This document shows positions 43,392 through 52,842 of a stretch of 64,000 bases of DNA, piece by piece. The notes under the pieces were generated by a model. It was not told where the DNA came from. It worked only from the letters and a program-made list of their open reading frames with translations, and made no database searches. The position numbers and the translations under genes are program-made. This DNA comes from DATMER01 sp963741305. Lineage in GTDB: Bacteria; Acidobacteriota; Thermoanaerobaculia; Multivoradales; UBA5704. The stretch lies in the NCBI GenBank assembly GCA_963741305.1, contig CAVUHL010000003.1, positions 2,666,001 through 2,730,000 on the forward strand, in the 5' to 3' direction. Positions within the stretch are counted from its first letter, which is position 1, and each line of letters opens with the position of its first letter.

Positions 43392-46300
43392 ATGAAGGAA
43401 TGGGGCCTGCCCTGGCTTGTACTAGGGCTTGCCAGTGCTGCCATTGGTCCGGGTGCAGATCCGCCAGTGCGCATCCAGGCGGCTGCTCCGTTCACCCGCG
43501 ACCTCAGCTCGGGGGAGGTCCACCTCTACCATCTGACCCTCGACGAGGGTGACTACACCCGCCTGGAGGTCATCCAGCAGGGGCTCGACGTGGCCACCGA
43601 GGTCCGTGGGCCGTCCGGATCCAGGATCATCCGGGTGGACACCAGCTCCGGCCGCTTCTCCACCGAGAACGTGTCGTTCATCGCCGAAGAGAAGGGTCAG
43701 TACGAGGTCGAGGTCAGCACGTTCTACCCGGGGGACACGGGCAAGTACAAGCTGATCGTGGCGGCGCTCCACAAGGCGGGTGGAGACGACCATCTGCGGG
43801 TGGAGGCCGAGCATGCCGACCTCGAGGCCAGCCGGAACCTCGAGGCTGCCCGGCGCGCGCTCGGGAACTGGCAGGCCCTCGGAGACCGTCTCCGCGAAGG
43901 CCGCGCCCTCGCCCGCCTCGGAAAGGCCCTGGACGCTTCGGGAAAGAGGGAAGAGGCCCTGGGGCCCTACGAACAGGCCCTCTCCCTTCAGCGCCGGCTC
44001 GGTGACTCGGAGGGCATGGCGGAGACCCTCTACGAGCTTGGGAGGACCCGCCGTGCCCTTGGCGATTACCAGGGCGCCCTCAGCTCCTTGGAGGAGTCCC
44101 TCTCCCTCTGGCTGCCCCTCGGCAAACCCGACCTCGCGGCCAAGGCCCTCCTCAACATCGGCAACGTTCACGAGAGCTTCGGCGACACCAAGGCGGCCTT
44201 CGCCGCTTACGAGCGCGTGCTGGCGCTCAGCCGGCAGGCAGGGGACCGCGCCCAGGAGGCCCTTGCCCTGAATTCGGTCGGCCACATCCACATCTCCCTG
44301 GGACAACCCCTCCAGGCCCTGGACGAGCTGCGCAAGGCGCTGGAGCTGTCCCGGTCGACCGGCAGGCGGAGCTACGAGGGGCAGATCCTCGCGAACCTCG
44401 GAGCCCTCTACCGGAATGTCGGCATGCCTCATGAGGCGCTGGAGCACTTCGCCGCCGCCCGGGAAATCTCGCGCGAGCTGAACGACGGCGTGTGGCAGGC
44501 CGCCGTGCTCAACAACCTGGGCATGCTCCTCCTGGAGCTCGGCGCCCTGGACGAAGCCCGGGAAATGTTCCTCCAGGCGCTGCCGGTCGGCCACGAGACC
44601 CGGTATCAGGCCATGACCCTGGTCGGCCTGAGCTCGGTCGCCGAGGCACTGGGCGAAACCCGCGAGGCGGTCACCCGTCTGGAAGAAGCGCTCAAGCTTC
44701 AGCGCGCGTTTGGCGACCGGTCGGGCGAGGCCGAGTCGCTGCGGGCCCACGGCCTGCTCTCGCTCGACCTGGGCGAGCCGGCAAAAGCCGAGGAGCTGTT
44801 GCAGGATTCATTGCGCACCTTCGAGGAGCTCAGCCTGCCGAGTGGGGCCGCGGCGGCCCGGCGTGGGCTGGCGCGCGTCTATGCGGCCCGAGGCCAGCTC
44901 GACGCCGCCCGCAAAGCCTACGAGGATGCCCGGAAACAGGCCGAGGCCCTGGGCGACGTGGGATCGCAGGCGCTCACCCTGGCCGAGCAGGGGCGCCTGG
45001 AGCATGAGCACGGAAGGCTTCCGGCTGCGCGCGAGCGCCTGGAGGCGGCCCTCAAGCTCATGGAGTCCTTCCGCTCGGAAGTCGCCGGCGACCGGCTGCG
45101 GGCCCTCCACTTCTCCACCGTCCGTGAGACGTACGAGAGGTACATCGACGTCCTGATGCAGCTCCACAAGGCCGATCCCGGAGCCGGCTTGAGCGCCAGG
45201 GCCCTGGAGGTTGCCGAGCAGTCGCGTGCCCGGGGCCTCCTGGACGTGCTCGCCCGAGCCCGGGTGGATACCCGCGAAGGGGATCCCAAGCTGCTCGATC
45301 AGGAGCTGCGCCTCCGCCAGGAGCTGAATGCCAAGGCGGCCCTCCGCCTGGAGCTGGCTGACGACGAGCCGTCCCGTGCCCGCAGCGAGGCCCTCGGGGA
45401 AGAAGTCGACCAGCTCGCGACCGAATACCGGCTCGTCGAGGCGCGCCTGACAGCCGGCAGCAGCTACGAAAGCCTGAAGAAGCCCTCCGTCCAGGTGAGC
45501 GAGATCCAAGGCCTGCTGGACGGCGAGACCGTCCTGATGGAGTACCTCCTGGCGGAGCCCCGGAGCTACCTCTGGGTCGTCAGCTCGACTTCCCTGAGGG
45601 CGTTCGAGCTCCCGGGCCGGAAGGAGATCGGGCAGGTGGCCCGCAGCCTCCACGAGCGCTTGAAGAGGCCGGGCGACCGGGACGCCACGAGCCAGAGGAA
45701 GGACCGCGAGCACCTCTCCGAAATGATCCTCGGGCCCGCGCTGGACGCCATCGCGGGCCGGCGCCTGGTGATCGTCGCCGACGGGGCGCTCCAGTACGTC
45801 CCCTTCGCCGCCCTTCTCGTGCGCTCTCCTACCCAGGGCATGATCGTGCCTCTGGTCGTGGAGCACGAGATAGGCTTCCTCCCCTCGGCCGCCGTGCTGA
45901 AGGAGATCCGCAGGGCCGGGGCCGAGCGCCCTCACCGTCCCACCTCCATCGCCGTCCTCGCCGATCCGGCTTACGACGCCGTGCAAAGCCGTCCGGTCCG
46001 GGCCGGGGACCTGACCAGCCGTGGCTCCGGATTGGAGCGCCTCTCCTGGACCCGCCAGGAAGCCGAGGGGATCCGGACCGTGGCCCAGGGGCGCAAGGTC
46101 CTCATGGCGCTCGGCGTCGACGCGACCCGGGAGCTGGTCATTTCCGGCCGGCTGGAGCCCTTCCGGGCGCTGCACTTCGCGACTCACGGGATCCTCGACA
46201 GCGAGCATCCCGAGCTGTCCGTGCTCGCCCTCTCTCAGCGGGACGCGAAAGGGCAACCCCTCAACGCCTTCCTCAGCCTTCAGGACCTCTACGCGCTGCG

Positions 46301-46619
46301 CCTGCAGGCCGACCTGGTCGTCCTCAGCGGGTGCGAAACCGGCCTGGGCCGTGAGCTGCGGGGAGAAGGGCTGATTGGGCTGACCCACGGCTTCCTGCAT
46401 GCGGGAGCTTCTCAGGTCGTGGCCAGCCTGTGGCCGATCCGCGACCGGGCGGCCGCCGAGCTCATGCAGAGCTTCTACCGTTCGATGCTTCGCGACGGCC
46501 AGAGCCCCACCGCCGCCCTCCGTTCCGCTCAGATCGAAATCTGGAAGCAGCGGACGTGGCGCGATCCCTACTTCTGGGCAGCCTTCGTCGCTCAGGGTGA
46601 CTGGAACACCAGTCTTTGA
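43392..46619 (+). CDS. Exported CHAT-domain TPR protein
   Basis: 1075 residues from the ATG at 43392 (MKEWGLPWLVLGLASAAIGPG, a signal-like N-terminus). The frame extends upstream into the inverted repeat, and an in-frame GTG at 43380 is an alternative. Residues ~20-130 are a beta-sandwich-like region (VHLYHLTLDEGDYTRLEVIQQGLDVATEVRGPSG). About eleven TPRs follow (LYELGRTRRALGDYQGALSSLEESLSL). The C-terminal CHAT domain carries His in LHFATHGILDSEH (~930) and Cys in VVLSGCETGLG (~979). It is a paralogue in design of the CHAT protein at 24.5 kb. Downstream are a sigma-54 promoter and activator, but no shared regulation is proven. Confidence 0.87.
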   Translation: MKEWGLPWLVLGLASAAIGPGADPPVRIQAAAPFTRDLSSGEVHLYHLTLDEGDYTRLEVIQQGLDVATEVRGPSGSRIIRVDTSSGRFSTENVSFIAEEKGQYEVEVSTFYPGDTGKYKLIVAALHKAGGDDHLRVEAEHADLEASRNLEAARRALGNWQALGDRLREGRALARLGKALDASGKREEALGPYEQALSLQRRLGDSEGMAETLYELGRTRRALGDYQGALSSLEESLSLWLPLGKPDLAAKALLNIGNVHESFGDTKAAFAAYERVLALSRQAGDRAQEALALNSVGHIHISLGQPLQALDELRKALELSRSTGRRSYEGQILANLGALYRNVGMPHEALEHFAAAREISRELNDGVWQAAVLNNLGMLLLELGALDEAREMFLQALPVGHETRYQAMTLVGLSSVAEALGETREAVTRLEEALKLQRAFGDRSGEAESLRAHGLLSLDLGEPAKAEELLQDSLRTFEELSLPSGAAAARRGLARVYAARGQLDAARKAYEDARKQAEALGDVGSQALTLAEQGRLEHEHGRLPAARERLEAALKLMESFRSEVAGDRLRALHFSTVRETYERYIDVLMQLHKADPGAGLSARALEVAEQSRARGLLDVLARARVDTREGDPKLLDQELRLRQELNAKAALRLELADDEPSRARSEALGEEVDQLATEYRLVEARLTAGSSYESLKKPSVQVSEIQGLLDGETVLMEYLLAEPRSYLWVVSSTSLRAFELPGRKEIGQVARSLHERLKRPGDRDATSQRKDREHLSEMILGPALDAIAGRRLVIVADGALQYVPFAALLVRSPTQGMIVPLVVEHEIGFLPSAAVLKEIRRAGAERPHRPTSIAVLADPAYDAVQSRPVRAGDLTSRGSGLERLSWTRQEAEGIRTVAQGRKVLMALGVDATRELVISGRLEPFRALHFATHGILDSEHPELSVLALSQRDAKGQPLNAFLSLQDLYALRLQADLVVLSGCETGLGRELRGEGLIGLTHGFLHAGASQVVASLWPIRDRAAAELMQSFYRSMLRDGQSPTAALRSAQIEIWKQRTWRDPYFWAAFVAQGDWNTSL

Positions 46620-46627
46620 CCGTCCGC

Positions 46628-46678
46628 TGTCGGCTGACACCCCTGACACGGTCTGACACCTCCGGCACCTCCTGACAC
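46628..46678. promoter_or_regulatory. Putative upstream activator site: TGTC-N4-GACA plus TGACAC repeats
   Basis: TGTCGGCTGACA forms an inverted repeat at 46628-46639. It is followed by further TGACAC copies at 46644, 46654 and 46673. The cluster lies 70-120 bp upstream of a sigma-54-type promoter, the normal place for an enhancer-binding-protein site. Confidence 0.4.
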
Positions 46679-46746
46679 CCTCGGGGGCGTGTTTTGCGCC
46701 CCTCGAACAAACCACTTGTTTTGAATCACTTAGCGGCTTTCGCCGC

Positions 46747-46762
46747 GGGTACGTTGCTTGCC
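46747..46762 (+). promoter_or_regulatory. Sigma-54 (-24/-12) promoter of the small secreted peptide gene
   Basis: GGGTACG-TTGC-TTGCC matches the TGGCACG-N4-TTGCW consensus, with GG (46748-46749) and GC (46760-46761) separated by the required 10 bp. It lies 35 bp before the ATG at 46797, and a sigma-54 activator gene follows downstream. Confidence 0.6.
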
Positions 46763-46796
46763 TTGGTGGAAGGGCAAATCCAAGGAGGCAACGGCC

Positions 46797-46979
46797 ATGA
46801 GAAAGATCCACCTGACTCTGATCCTGATCGCGACACTCTGGAACGTCCTGCCCGCCGGGAGCCCCTTCCGTTCTATCTTCGAGATGGCCGTGCAGGAGCC
46901 GACCGGCGGCATCACGGCCAATGCAGATCCGGATGTCGATCCGATCGTCATCAGCCTGCCTCCCCCGCGGCGGCAATGA
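46797..46979 (+). CDS. Small secreted peptide, sigma-54 controlled
   Basis: 60 residues from the ATG at 46797, with a strong AAGGAGG at 46782-46788; a longer frame from 46758 would include the ribosome site and is rejected. A signal peptide-like start (MRKIHLTLILIATLWNVLPAG) leaves a mature part of about 38 residues (SPFRSIFEMAVQEPTGGITANADPDVDPIVISLPPPRRQ) without cysteines. The tail pattern (ANADPDVDPIVISLPPPRR) resembles that of small exported peptides of unknown role. The gene sits between a sigma-54-type promoter and its probable activator, 83 bp before the latter. Signal peptide or pheromone is one possibility; nothing proves it. Confidence 0.6.
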   Translation: MRKIHLTLILIATLWNVLPAGSPFRSIFEMAVQEPTGGITANADPDVDPIVISLPPPRRQ

Positions 46980-46987
46980 GCTGCCCC

Positions 46988-47023
46988 GGGTGGCCTCCGG
47001 GTGGCCTCCGGATGGCCTCCGGA
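46988..47023. repeat. 11-bp tandem repeat (TGGCCTCCGG)
   Basis: TGGCCTCCGG recurs at 46991, 47002 and 47013 with an 11-bp period, directly after the stop of the small peptide gene and before the regulator gene. The role is unknown. Confidence 0.6.
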
Positions 47024-47062
47024 TGAGATGCCCCGCGGGCCTTCCTATAAACTCCGGCGACC

Positions 47063-48718
47063 GTGAGCTTTGAACGCGATGAGATCGTCTCGACTGTCTG
47101 GGAAGGGGTGGCAGAGCGCCGGAGCCGGCGCAGCGATGCGCGCGCCGGCTCCCTGGCGCTGACCATCCTCTGCCATCCCGACATCCGCCGCGTGGGCGAG
47201 CGTGCTGTCCTGCGCGAATTGTCCGCCGGCCATGCCGTCGCACTCTCCCGCCTGCAGCCCGACCTCGCTCAACCCGGGGAGACCCTGGGCCGGCCGCTCG
47301 CGGACCGGCGGATGAGCCGCACCCCCATCTGGATCGCGCCCTTGCCCCATACGGAAGGGATCGCGGGAGTCCAACTGGACCCCCGCGAATGCCCCACACC
47401 CATCTTCGCCAACGGCGTCCAGGTTCAGGGACTGCACACCCTCTCCAAGGAGGCGCTCGCCCTCGGGGTCGTGCTGGAGCTGTCCAGCCGCTCGGTGCTG
47501 CTCCTTCACCGCATCCAGCCCAGCCTGCACCGGCTGGGCGGGCCGGGCGACCTCCTCGGCCTGGTTGGCCACAGCGATGCCGTCGCCAGCGTGCGCCAGA
47601 GGATCCTCCAGGTCGCCGACCTGGACTTCCCGGTGCTGATCCGAGGGGAGACGGGCACCGGCAAGGAGCTTGCGGCCAGCGCGATCCACGCGGCCAGCCG
47701 GCGCCGCAGCGGGCCGCTGGTCTCCCTCAACATGGGTGCGGTCCCGGCTTCCCTCGCGGCTTCGGAGCTCTTCGGTGCGGTCAAGGGGAGCTTCACCGGC
47801 GCGGTCAGGGACCAGCCCGGGTACTTCCAGCGGGCCCACGGCGGCTCCCTCTTCCTGGACGAGGTCGGCGAGACGCCCGTGGAGGTTCAGCCCCTGCTGC
47901 TCCGGGTCCTGGAGAGCGGCGAGATCCAGCGCGTGGGAGCGTCCACGCCGGTCCACGTTGACGTGCGGCTCATCGCCGCGACGGACTCGAACCTGGAGTC
48001 CGCCGTCGAACAGGGCTGCTTCCGGGGGCCTCTCCTCCACCGCCTCGCGGGCTACGAAATCCTCCTGCCCCCTCTGCGCGAGCGCCGGGACGACTTCGGC
48101 CGCCTGCTCTTCCACTTCCTGCGCGCGGAGCTGCGGGCGCTCCACGAGGAGGAGAAGCTGCTGCTCCAGAGCGAGACCGAGGAGCCCTGGCTGGGCGCGT
48201 CCGTGGTCGCCCGGCTGGCCCGGCACGCCTGGCCCGGCAACCTGCGCCAGCTCCGCAACGTGGCCCGCGAGCTCGTGGTAGGCAGCCGCGGCTTCCCCAA
48301 GGCCCAGATCGGTCCGCAGATCGAGCGCCTGCTGCGCGAGGTGACGGAGACGGCGACATCGCCATCTGCACCTGTCACTCCGGCGATCGATCCGGTCCGG
48401 CCAGATACTCCGCCACCGATCACGCCGGCAATCAAATACCGGTCTCCCTCCGAGGTCTCGACCGAGGAGCTCATGGCCACGCTCCGCGCCAACCGCTGGG
48501 AGATCAAGCCGACCGCTGCGCAGCTCGGCATCGCGCGGCCGTCCCTTTACCTGATGATGGAGAAGCTGCCCGGGCTGCGGAAGGCCGGCGACCTCGGCCG
48601 TGCCGAGATCCTGGAGGCGCAGAGTGCCTGCAACGGCAACCTCGAGGCCATGGTGGATCACCTGGAGGTGTCGAAGCCGGCGCTCCTCCAGAGGATGAAG
48701 AGGCTGGGGTTGGCGTGA
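47063..48718 (+). CDS. Sigma-54-dependent transcriptional activator with FHA-like N-terminus
   Basis: 551 residues, GTG start. Residues ~25-150 resemble an FHA-type phosphothreonine-binding domain (LTILCHPDIRRVGERAVL...LGRPLADRRMSRTPIWI). Residues ~172-400 are the AAA+ activator core: Walker A GETGTGKE (195-202), the sigma-54 contact loop as GSFTGA (242-247) instead of GAFTGA, Walker B GGSLFLDEVGE and HAWPGNLRQLRNVARELV. The C-terminus has two successive Fis-type helix-turn-helices (ELMATLRANRWEIKPTAAQLGIARPSLYLMMEK and AEILEAQSACNGNLEAMVDHLEVSKPALLQRMKRLGL). An FHA input suggests control by a Ser/Thr kinase. The nearby sigma-54 promoter is the obvious target. Confidence 0.88.
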   Translation: MSFERDEIVSTVWEGVAERRSRRSDARAGSLALTILCHPDIRRVGERAVLRELSAGHAVALSRLQPDLAQPGETLGRPLADRRMSRTPIWIAPLPHTEGIAGVQLDPRECPTPIFANGVQVQGLHTLSKEALALGVVLELSSRSVLLLHRIQPSLHRLGGPGDLLGLVGHSDAVASVRQRILQVADLDFPVLIRGETGTGKELAASAIHAASRRRSGPLVSLNMGAVPASLAASELFGAVKGSFTGAVRDQPGYFQRAHGGSLFLDEVGETPVEVQPLLLRVLESGEIQRVGASTPVHVDVRLIAATDSNLESAVEQGCFRGPLLHRLAGYEILLPPLRERRDDFGRLLFHFLRAELRALHEEEKLLLQSETEEPWLGASVVARLARHAWPGNLRQLRNVARELVVGSRGFPKAQIGPQIERLLREVTETATSPSAPVTPAIDPVRPDTPPPITPAIKYRSPSEVSTEELMATLRANRWEIKPTAAQLGIARPSLYLMMEKLPGLRKAGDLGRAEILEAQSACNGNLEAMVDHLEVSKPALLQRMKRLGLA

Positions 48719-48736
48719 CTGACTGGCGTAAAAGCG

Positions 48737-49027
48737 TCAGGGCCGCGCTTCGATCATCGCGAGCCAGTCATCCAGGGCCTCCCGCAGGTCGTCCAGGGAA
48801 ACGCGCCGGGGCTCGTCATCCGATCCGAACTCGGGTTGGATCGTGGCCCCTTCGGCCGTGAGGGTCAGGGTGAAGGCGTTGCCCGTCCCCTCCCAGCTCT
48901 CCAGGTCGCCGGACGCGACCTGGTCCACGAGGTCCAGCAGCAGCAGCGTGACCTCCGGGCTTTCCTGGACGTCGGACACGAGGTACTGGGCGATAAGGTC
49001 TCGGGACTCCACCATCCCCTCCATCAT
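48737..49027 (-). CDS. Probable immunity protein for the EndoU-like nuclease
   Basis: 96 residues, acidic (VESRDLIAQYLVSDVQESPEVTLLLLDLVDQVASGDLESWEGTGNAFTLTLTAEGATIQPEFGSDDEPRRVSLDDLREALDDWL). The order of elements is loosely like YacL/UPF0231-type small proteins. The ATG overlaps the stop of the EndoU-like gene by one base (TAATG), so the two are made together. A small acidic protein coupled to a nuclease toxin is the usual immunity arrangement. The family is not firmly recognised and the immunity role comes from context. Confidence 0.6.
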   Translation of the reverse strand: MMEGMVESRDLIAQYLVSDVQESPEVTLLLLDLVDQVASGDLESWEGTGNAFTLTLTAEGATIQPEFGSDDEPRRVSLDDLREALDDWLAMIEARP

Positions 49028-49602
49028 TACCTCTTATAGAGAGGATAGGCGGTGTTGATGCCGCCATCGTCCAGGGTGTAGCCCTCGATCGTGAAGCCCT
49101 CCCCCGAGGGGCCCTGAAACTTGCCGCCCCCGAGGTCCCGGCGCTCCTCCCAGGCGTGGAGGATCGCAGCGACCACCTCGTCGCGGCTCAGCTTGTCGGG
49201 GTAGAAGGTCGAGGTCTTCCTCAGCCAACGGCTACCGTCGCGGATCTCCACCTCGGCGATGTAGACCCCGAGAGCGTTCGGGCCGCTGACCCTCCGCGTC
49301 ACCCGGGCGCCCGCGGGGTTCGTCCCCCCCGGCCGCGAGTGGAAGCCGACCGGCTTGCCTCGGCGGTTGATCTGCCCTTCGAAGACGTGCTCCAGGTTGA
49401 TGGCCGGGTCGGTGCCGCTCCATTCTTCGTCAGTAGAGGGGATGGAGGCCGGCGCCGGCGCACCTTGCGGGGCCGGAAGGGGAGCCTCGGTCCGCTGCGG
49501 CGCCCGCTTCTCGATCTGATGGTCCTCGACCATCCCGGGCGCGTAGTAGTAGACGGCGAGCCCCAGGAGCAGGCCCAGGAGGGAGAACACGATGCGTTTC
49601 AT
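49027..49602 (-). CDS. Exported/anchored bacterial EndoU-type nuclease, probable toxin
   Basis: 191 residues. The N-terminal hydrophobic segment (MKRIVFSLLGLLLGLAVYYYAPG) is a signal or anchor. A Pro/Ala linker leads to the C-terminal domain (~66-191), which matches the bacterial EndoU pattern. The first His is in INLEHVFEGQINRRGK (His72), the second in PVGFHSRPGG (His88), then GVYIAEVEI, and the third catalytic region in RKTSTFYPDKLSRDEVVAAILHAWEERRD (Thr130-Thr132). EndoU enzymes cleave RNA and serve as toxins in contact-dependent and polymorphic toxin systems. The coupled small acidic gene downstream supports a toxin-immunity pair. No secretion-system gene is adjacent. Confidence 0.72.
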   Translation of the reverse strand: MKRIVFSLLGLLLGLAVYYYAPGMVEDHQIEKRAPQRTEAPLPAPQGAPAPASIPSTDEEWSGTDPAINLEHVFEGQINRRGKPVGFHSRPGGTNPAGARVTRRVSGPNALGVYIAEVEIRDGSRWLRKTSTFYPDKLSRDEVVAAILHAWEERRDLGGGKFQGPSGEGFTIEGYTLDDGGINTAYPLYKR

Positions 49603-49622
49603 GATGGTGAGAGGCTAGCAGA

Positions 49623-49691
49623 GGGCGCCATGAATGTCGCCCCTACAAGCGAGATCCCGCTGGGCTTGTAGGGGCGCGATTCATCGCGCCC
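49623..49691. repeat. REP-like hairpin element
   Basis: GGGCGCCATGAATGTCGCCCCTACAAG and an imperfect inverted copy (CTTGTAGGGGCGCGATTCATCGCGCCC) flank a 16-bp loop. Sequences like TGTAGGGGCGCGATTCATCGCGCCC occur as dispersed hairpins in many bacterial genomes. It lies between divergently placed neighbours upstream of the EndoU gene and downstream of pilT. Confidence 0.7.
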
Positions 49692-49708
49692 GGGGGAGGG
49701 AAGGCGTT

Positions 49709-50944
<1,236 letters not shown>

Positions 50945-51004
50945 GGTTTCCTCCACTGGCAACATACGGGCCAGGGGAGGATTGCGTTGCGGTAGGATGC
51001 CGTC

Positions 51005-51514
51005 ATGCCCATTCAGACCGGTGACCGGATACCAGACGTGACGCTCAGGACCATCGCGGCAGGCCGCGAGCGGGAAGTTTCGCCAAACGAGCTGTTCAGC
51101 AGCAAGCGGGCCGTGCTGTTCGCAGTACCGGGGGCCTTCACCCCCACCTGCTCGGACTATCACCTGCCCGGCTTCGTGGAGCAGGCCGACGCCATCAAGG
51201 CCAAGGGGATCGACCTGATCGCCTGCGTGGCGGTCAACGACCACTTCGTCATGGAGGCCTGGGGCAAGGCCCGCGAGGTCGGCGGCAAGATCCTCATGCT
51301 CGCGGACGGCAACGGCGAATTCGCCCGTGCCATGGGCCTCGACCAGGACTCCTCCCGCTTCGGCATGGGCACCCGCACCCGCCGCTACGCCGCCCTGATC
51401 GAGGATGGTGTCCTCAAGGCGATCAACATCGACCAGCCGGGAAGGTTCGAGGTCAGCAGCGCGGAGAAGCTTCTGGAGAGTCTGGCCGCCACGGAGCCAC
51501 CTGCACGCTCTTGA
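51005..51514 (+). CDS. Peroxiredoxin, Prx5 family
   Basis: 169 residues. The peroxidatic cysteine lies in VPGAFTPTCSDYHLPGF (Cys49), the classic Prx5 motif. KGIDLIACVAVNDHFVMEAWGK and the conserved Arg in the RTRRYAALIEDG region also fit. It reduces hydrogen and alkyl peroxides with thiols. The gene is divergent from pilT with 60 bp between starts. Its last 62 bp overlap the 3' end of the convergent NFACT-R gene, so antisense pairing of the two mRNAs is unavoidable if both are transcribed. Confidence 0.92.
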   Translation: MPIQTGDRIPDVTLRTIAAGREREVSPNELFSSKRAVLFAVPGAFTPTCSDYHLPGFVEQADAIKAKGIDLIACVAVNDHFVMEAWGKAREVGGKILMLADGNGEFARAMGLDQDSSRFGMGTRTRRYAALIEDGVLKAINIDQPGRFEVSSAEKLLESLAATEPPARS

Positions 51515-51923
51515 ACCGCTCCAACATCACCTCGCCCGGCGGCGAGCCGCGGCGCTTGCTCACGTCGGCGCAGGTGCACATGTGGACTGAAACCCGCCCG
51601 CCCTTGCGCGCCTTGGAGTAGCCCGCGGCCAGCGACGCCGCGAAGCGCTCGGTCTCCTTGGGAAGGCGGTCCAGCCCCTCGGGATTGCGCACGACCACGT
51701 GCGAGCCCGACTCCCCTGCCACGTGGAACCAGAAGTCCCGCGGCGCTCCGAGCCTGAGGGAGAGCACGTCGTTGTCCTCGGCGGTGCGGCCGACGAGCAC
51801 GGTCATGCCATCCGGCGAGACGAACCGCCGGGCGACGGAGCGGCCCTGCCAGAGGCCCATCTCGGGATCGGGGGGAGGAGGAGGGGCCTTGGGCATGGGT
51901 TCCCATGGTACAACCTCGGACAT
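51453..51923 (-). CDS. Stand-alone NFACT-R (DUF814) RNA-binding domain protein
   Basis: 156 residues. The core (GRSVARRFVSPDGMTVLVGRTAEDNDVLSLRLGAPRDFWFHVAGESGSHVVVRNPEGLDRLPKETERFAASLAAGYSKARKGGRVSVHMCTCADVSKRRGSPPGEVMLERFKSVQV) is the NFACT-R domain found at the end of RqcH/NEMF ribosome-quality-control factors. Here it stands alone, without the NFACT-N or coiled-coil parts. The ATG at 51923 overlaps the divergent panE start; the in-frame ATG at 51896 would leave a 25-bp gap and is a reasonable alternative. No clear ribosome site decides. Confidence 0.85.
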   Translation of the reverse strand: MSEVVPWEPMPKAPPPPPDPEMGLWQGRSVARRFVSPDGMTVLVGRTAEDNDVLSLRLGAPRDFWFHVAGESGSHVVVRNPEGLDRLPKETERFAASLAAGYSKARKGGRVSVHMCTCADVSKRRGSPPGEVMLERFKSVQVAPWRPDSPEASPRC

Positions 51924-52833
51924 GATGAAGATCGCGATCCTGGGCGCTGGCGGAGTCGGCTCCTACTTTGGCGGCATGCTCGCCCGTGCCGGCCATCCCG
52001 TTTCCATGCTGGCCCGGGGAGCGCACCTCGACGCGCTGCGCGAGCGGGGCCTCGAGGTCCGCACTCCCGAGGGGACCTGGACCGTCCAGGTGCAGGCGGC
52101 CGGCGATCCGGCGGAGATGGGCCCGGCCGATCTCGCCATCGTGGCGGTCAAGAGCTACTCGCTGGAAGAGATCGCGCCCGCGGCCCGGCTCCTCGCCGAG
52201 GCGGGCGCGAACGTGCTGCCGCTGCTCAACGGCGTGGAGGCGGCCGACCGGCTCGTGCGGAGCGGCGTTCCCGATGAACGCGTGCTGGGCGGGCTCACCG
52301 AGATCAGCGCCACCCGCGTCGGCCCCGGGACCGTGGAGCGCCGCAGCTCGTTCCAGCGCGTGATCGTTGGCGAAAGGGGCGAGAGGAACGGGCGCCTCTC
52401 TCCGCGCACCGAGCGGATCGCCGCGGTCTTCCGTGAGACCGGCGCGGATGCCCATGCCTCGGACGACATCACGGCCGACCTCTGGCGCAAGCTCGCCTTC
52501 ATCTCCACCATGGCCGCGGCGTGCGGCCTTTCGCGCGGGCCGGTCGGCCCCATCCGCGACAAGCCGATGGGGCGTGCCGTCCTGGAGCGGGCCGTGCGCG
52601 AGGTGCTCGCGGTCGGGCGCGCGCTCGGCGTGAACCTCGGGGAGGAGGACGTGGGCCGGATCTTCGGGTTCGTCGATTCCCTCGGCCCCACCCTCAAGCC
52701 GAGCTTCCTGCTCGACCTGGAGTCTGGCCGTCCCACGGAGATCGACGACCTCTGCGGCGCGGTTTCCCGGTTGGGCAAACAGGCCGGCGTCGACACGCCG
52801 GTCCACGACGTGGCCACCGCCGTGCTCGGCTGA
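51922..52833 (+). CDS. panE: 2-dehydropantoate 2-reductase (ketopantoate reductase)
   Basis: 303 residues; two adjacent ATGs (51922 and 51925), the second giving the family-typical MKIAILGAGGVGSYFGGMLARAGH. The N-terminal Rossmann motif GAGGVG binds NADPH. The catalytic lysine lies in DITADLWRKLAFISTMAAACGLSR, and the C-terminal helical domain ends with SFLLDLESGRPTEIDDLCGAVSRLGKQAGVDTPVHD, a typical ApbA/PanE signature. It makes pantoate for coenzyme A. Its start codon overlaps the divergent NFACT-R start, so the two need separate, overlapping promoters or one is transcribed from within the other. Confidence 0.92.
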   Translation: MMKIAILGAGGVGSYFGGMLARAGHPVSMLARGAHLDALRERGLEVRTPEGTWTVQVQAAGDPAEMGPADLAIVAVKSYSLEEIAPAARLLAEAGANVLPLLNGVEAADRLVRSGVPDERVLGGLTEISATRVGPGTVERRSSFQRVIVGERGERNGRLSPRTERIAAVFRETGADAHASDDITADLWRKLAFISTMAAACGLSRGPVGPIRDKPMGRAVLERAVREVLAVGRALGVNLGEEDVGRIFGFVDSLGPTLKPSFLLDLESGRPTEIDDLCGAVSRLGKQAGVDTPVHDVATAVLG

Positions 52834-52842
52834 GAGCCGGAA

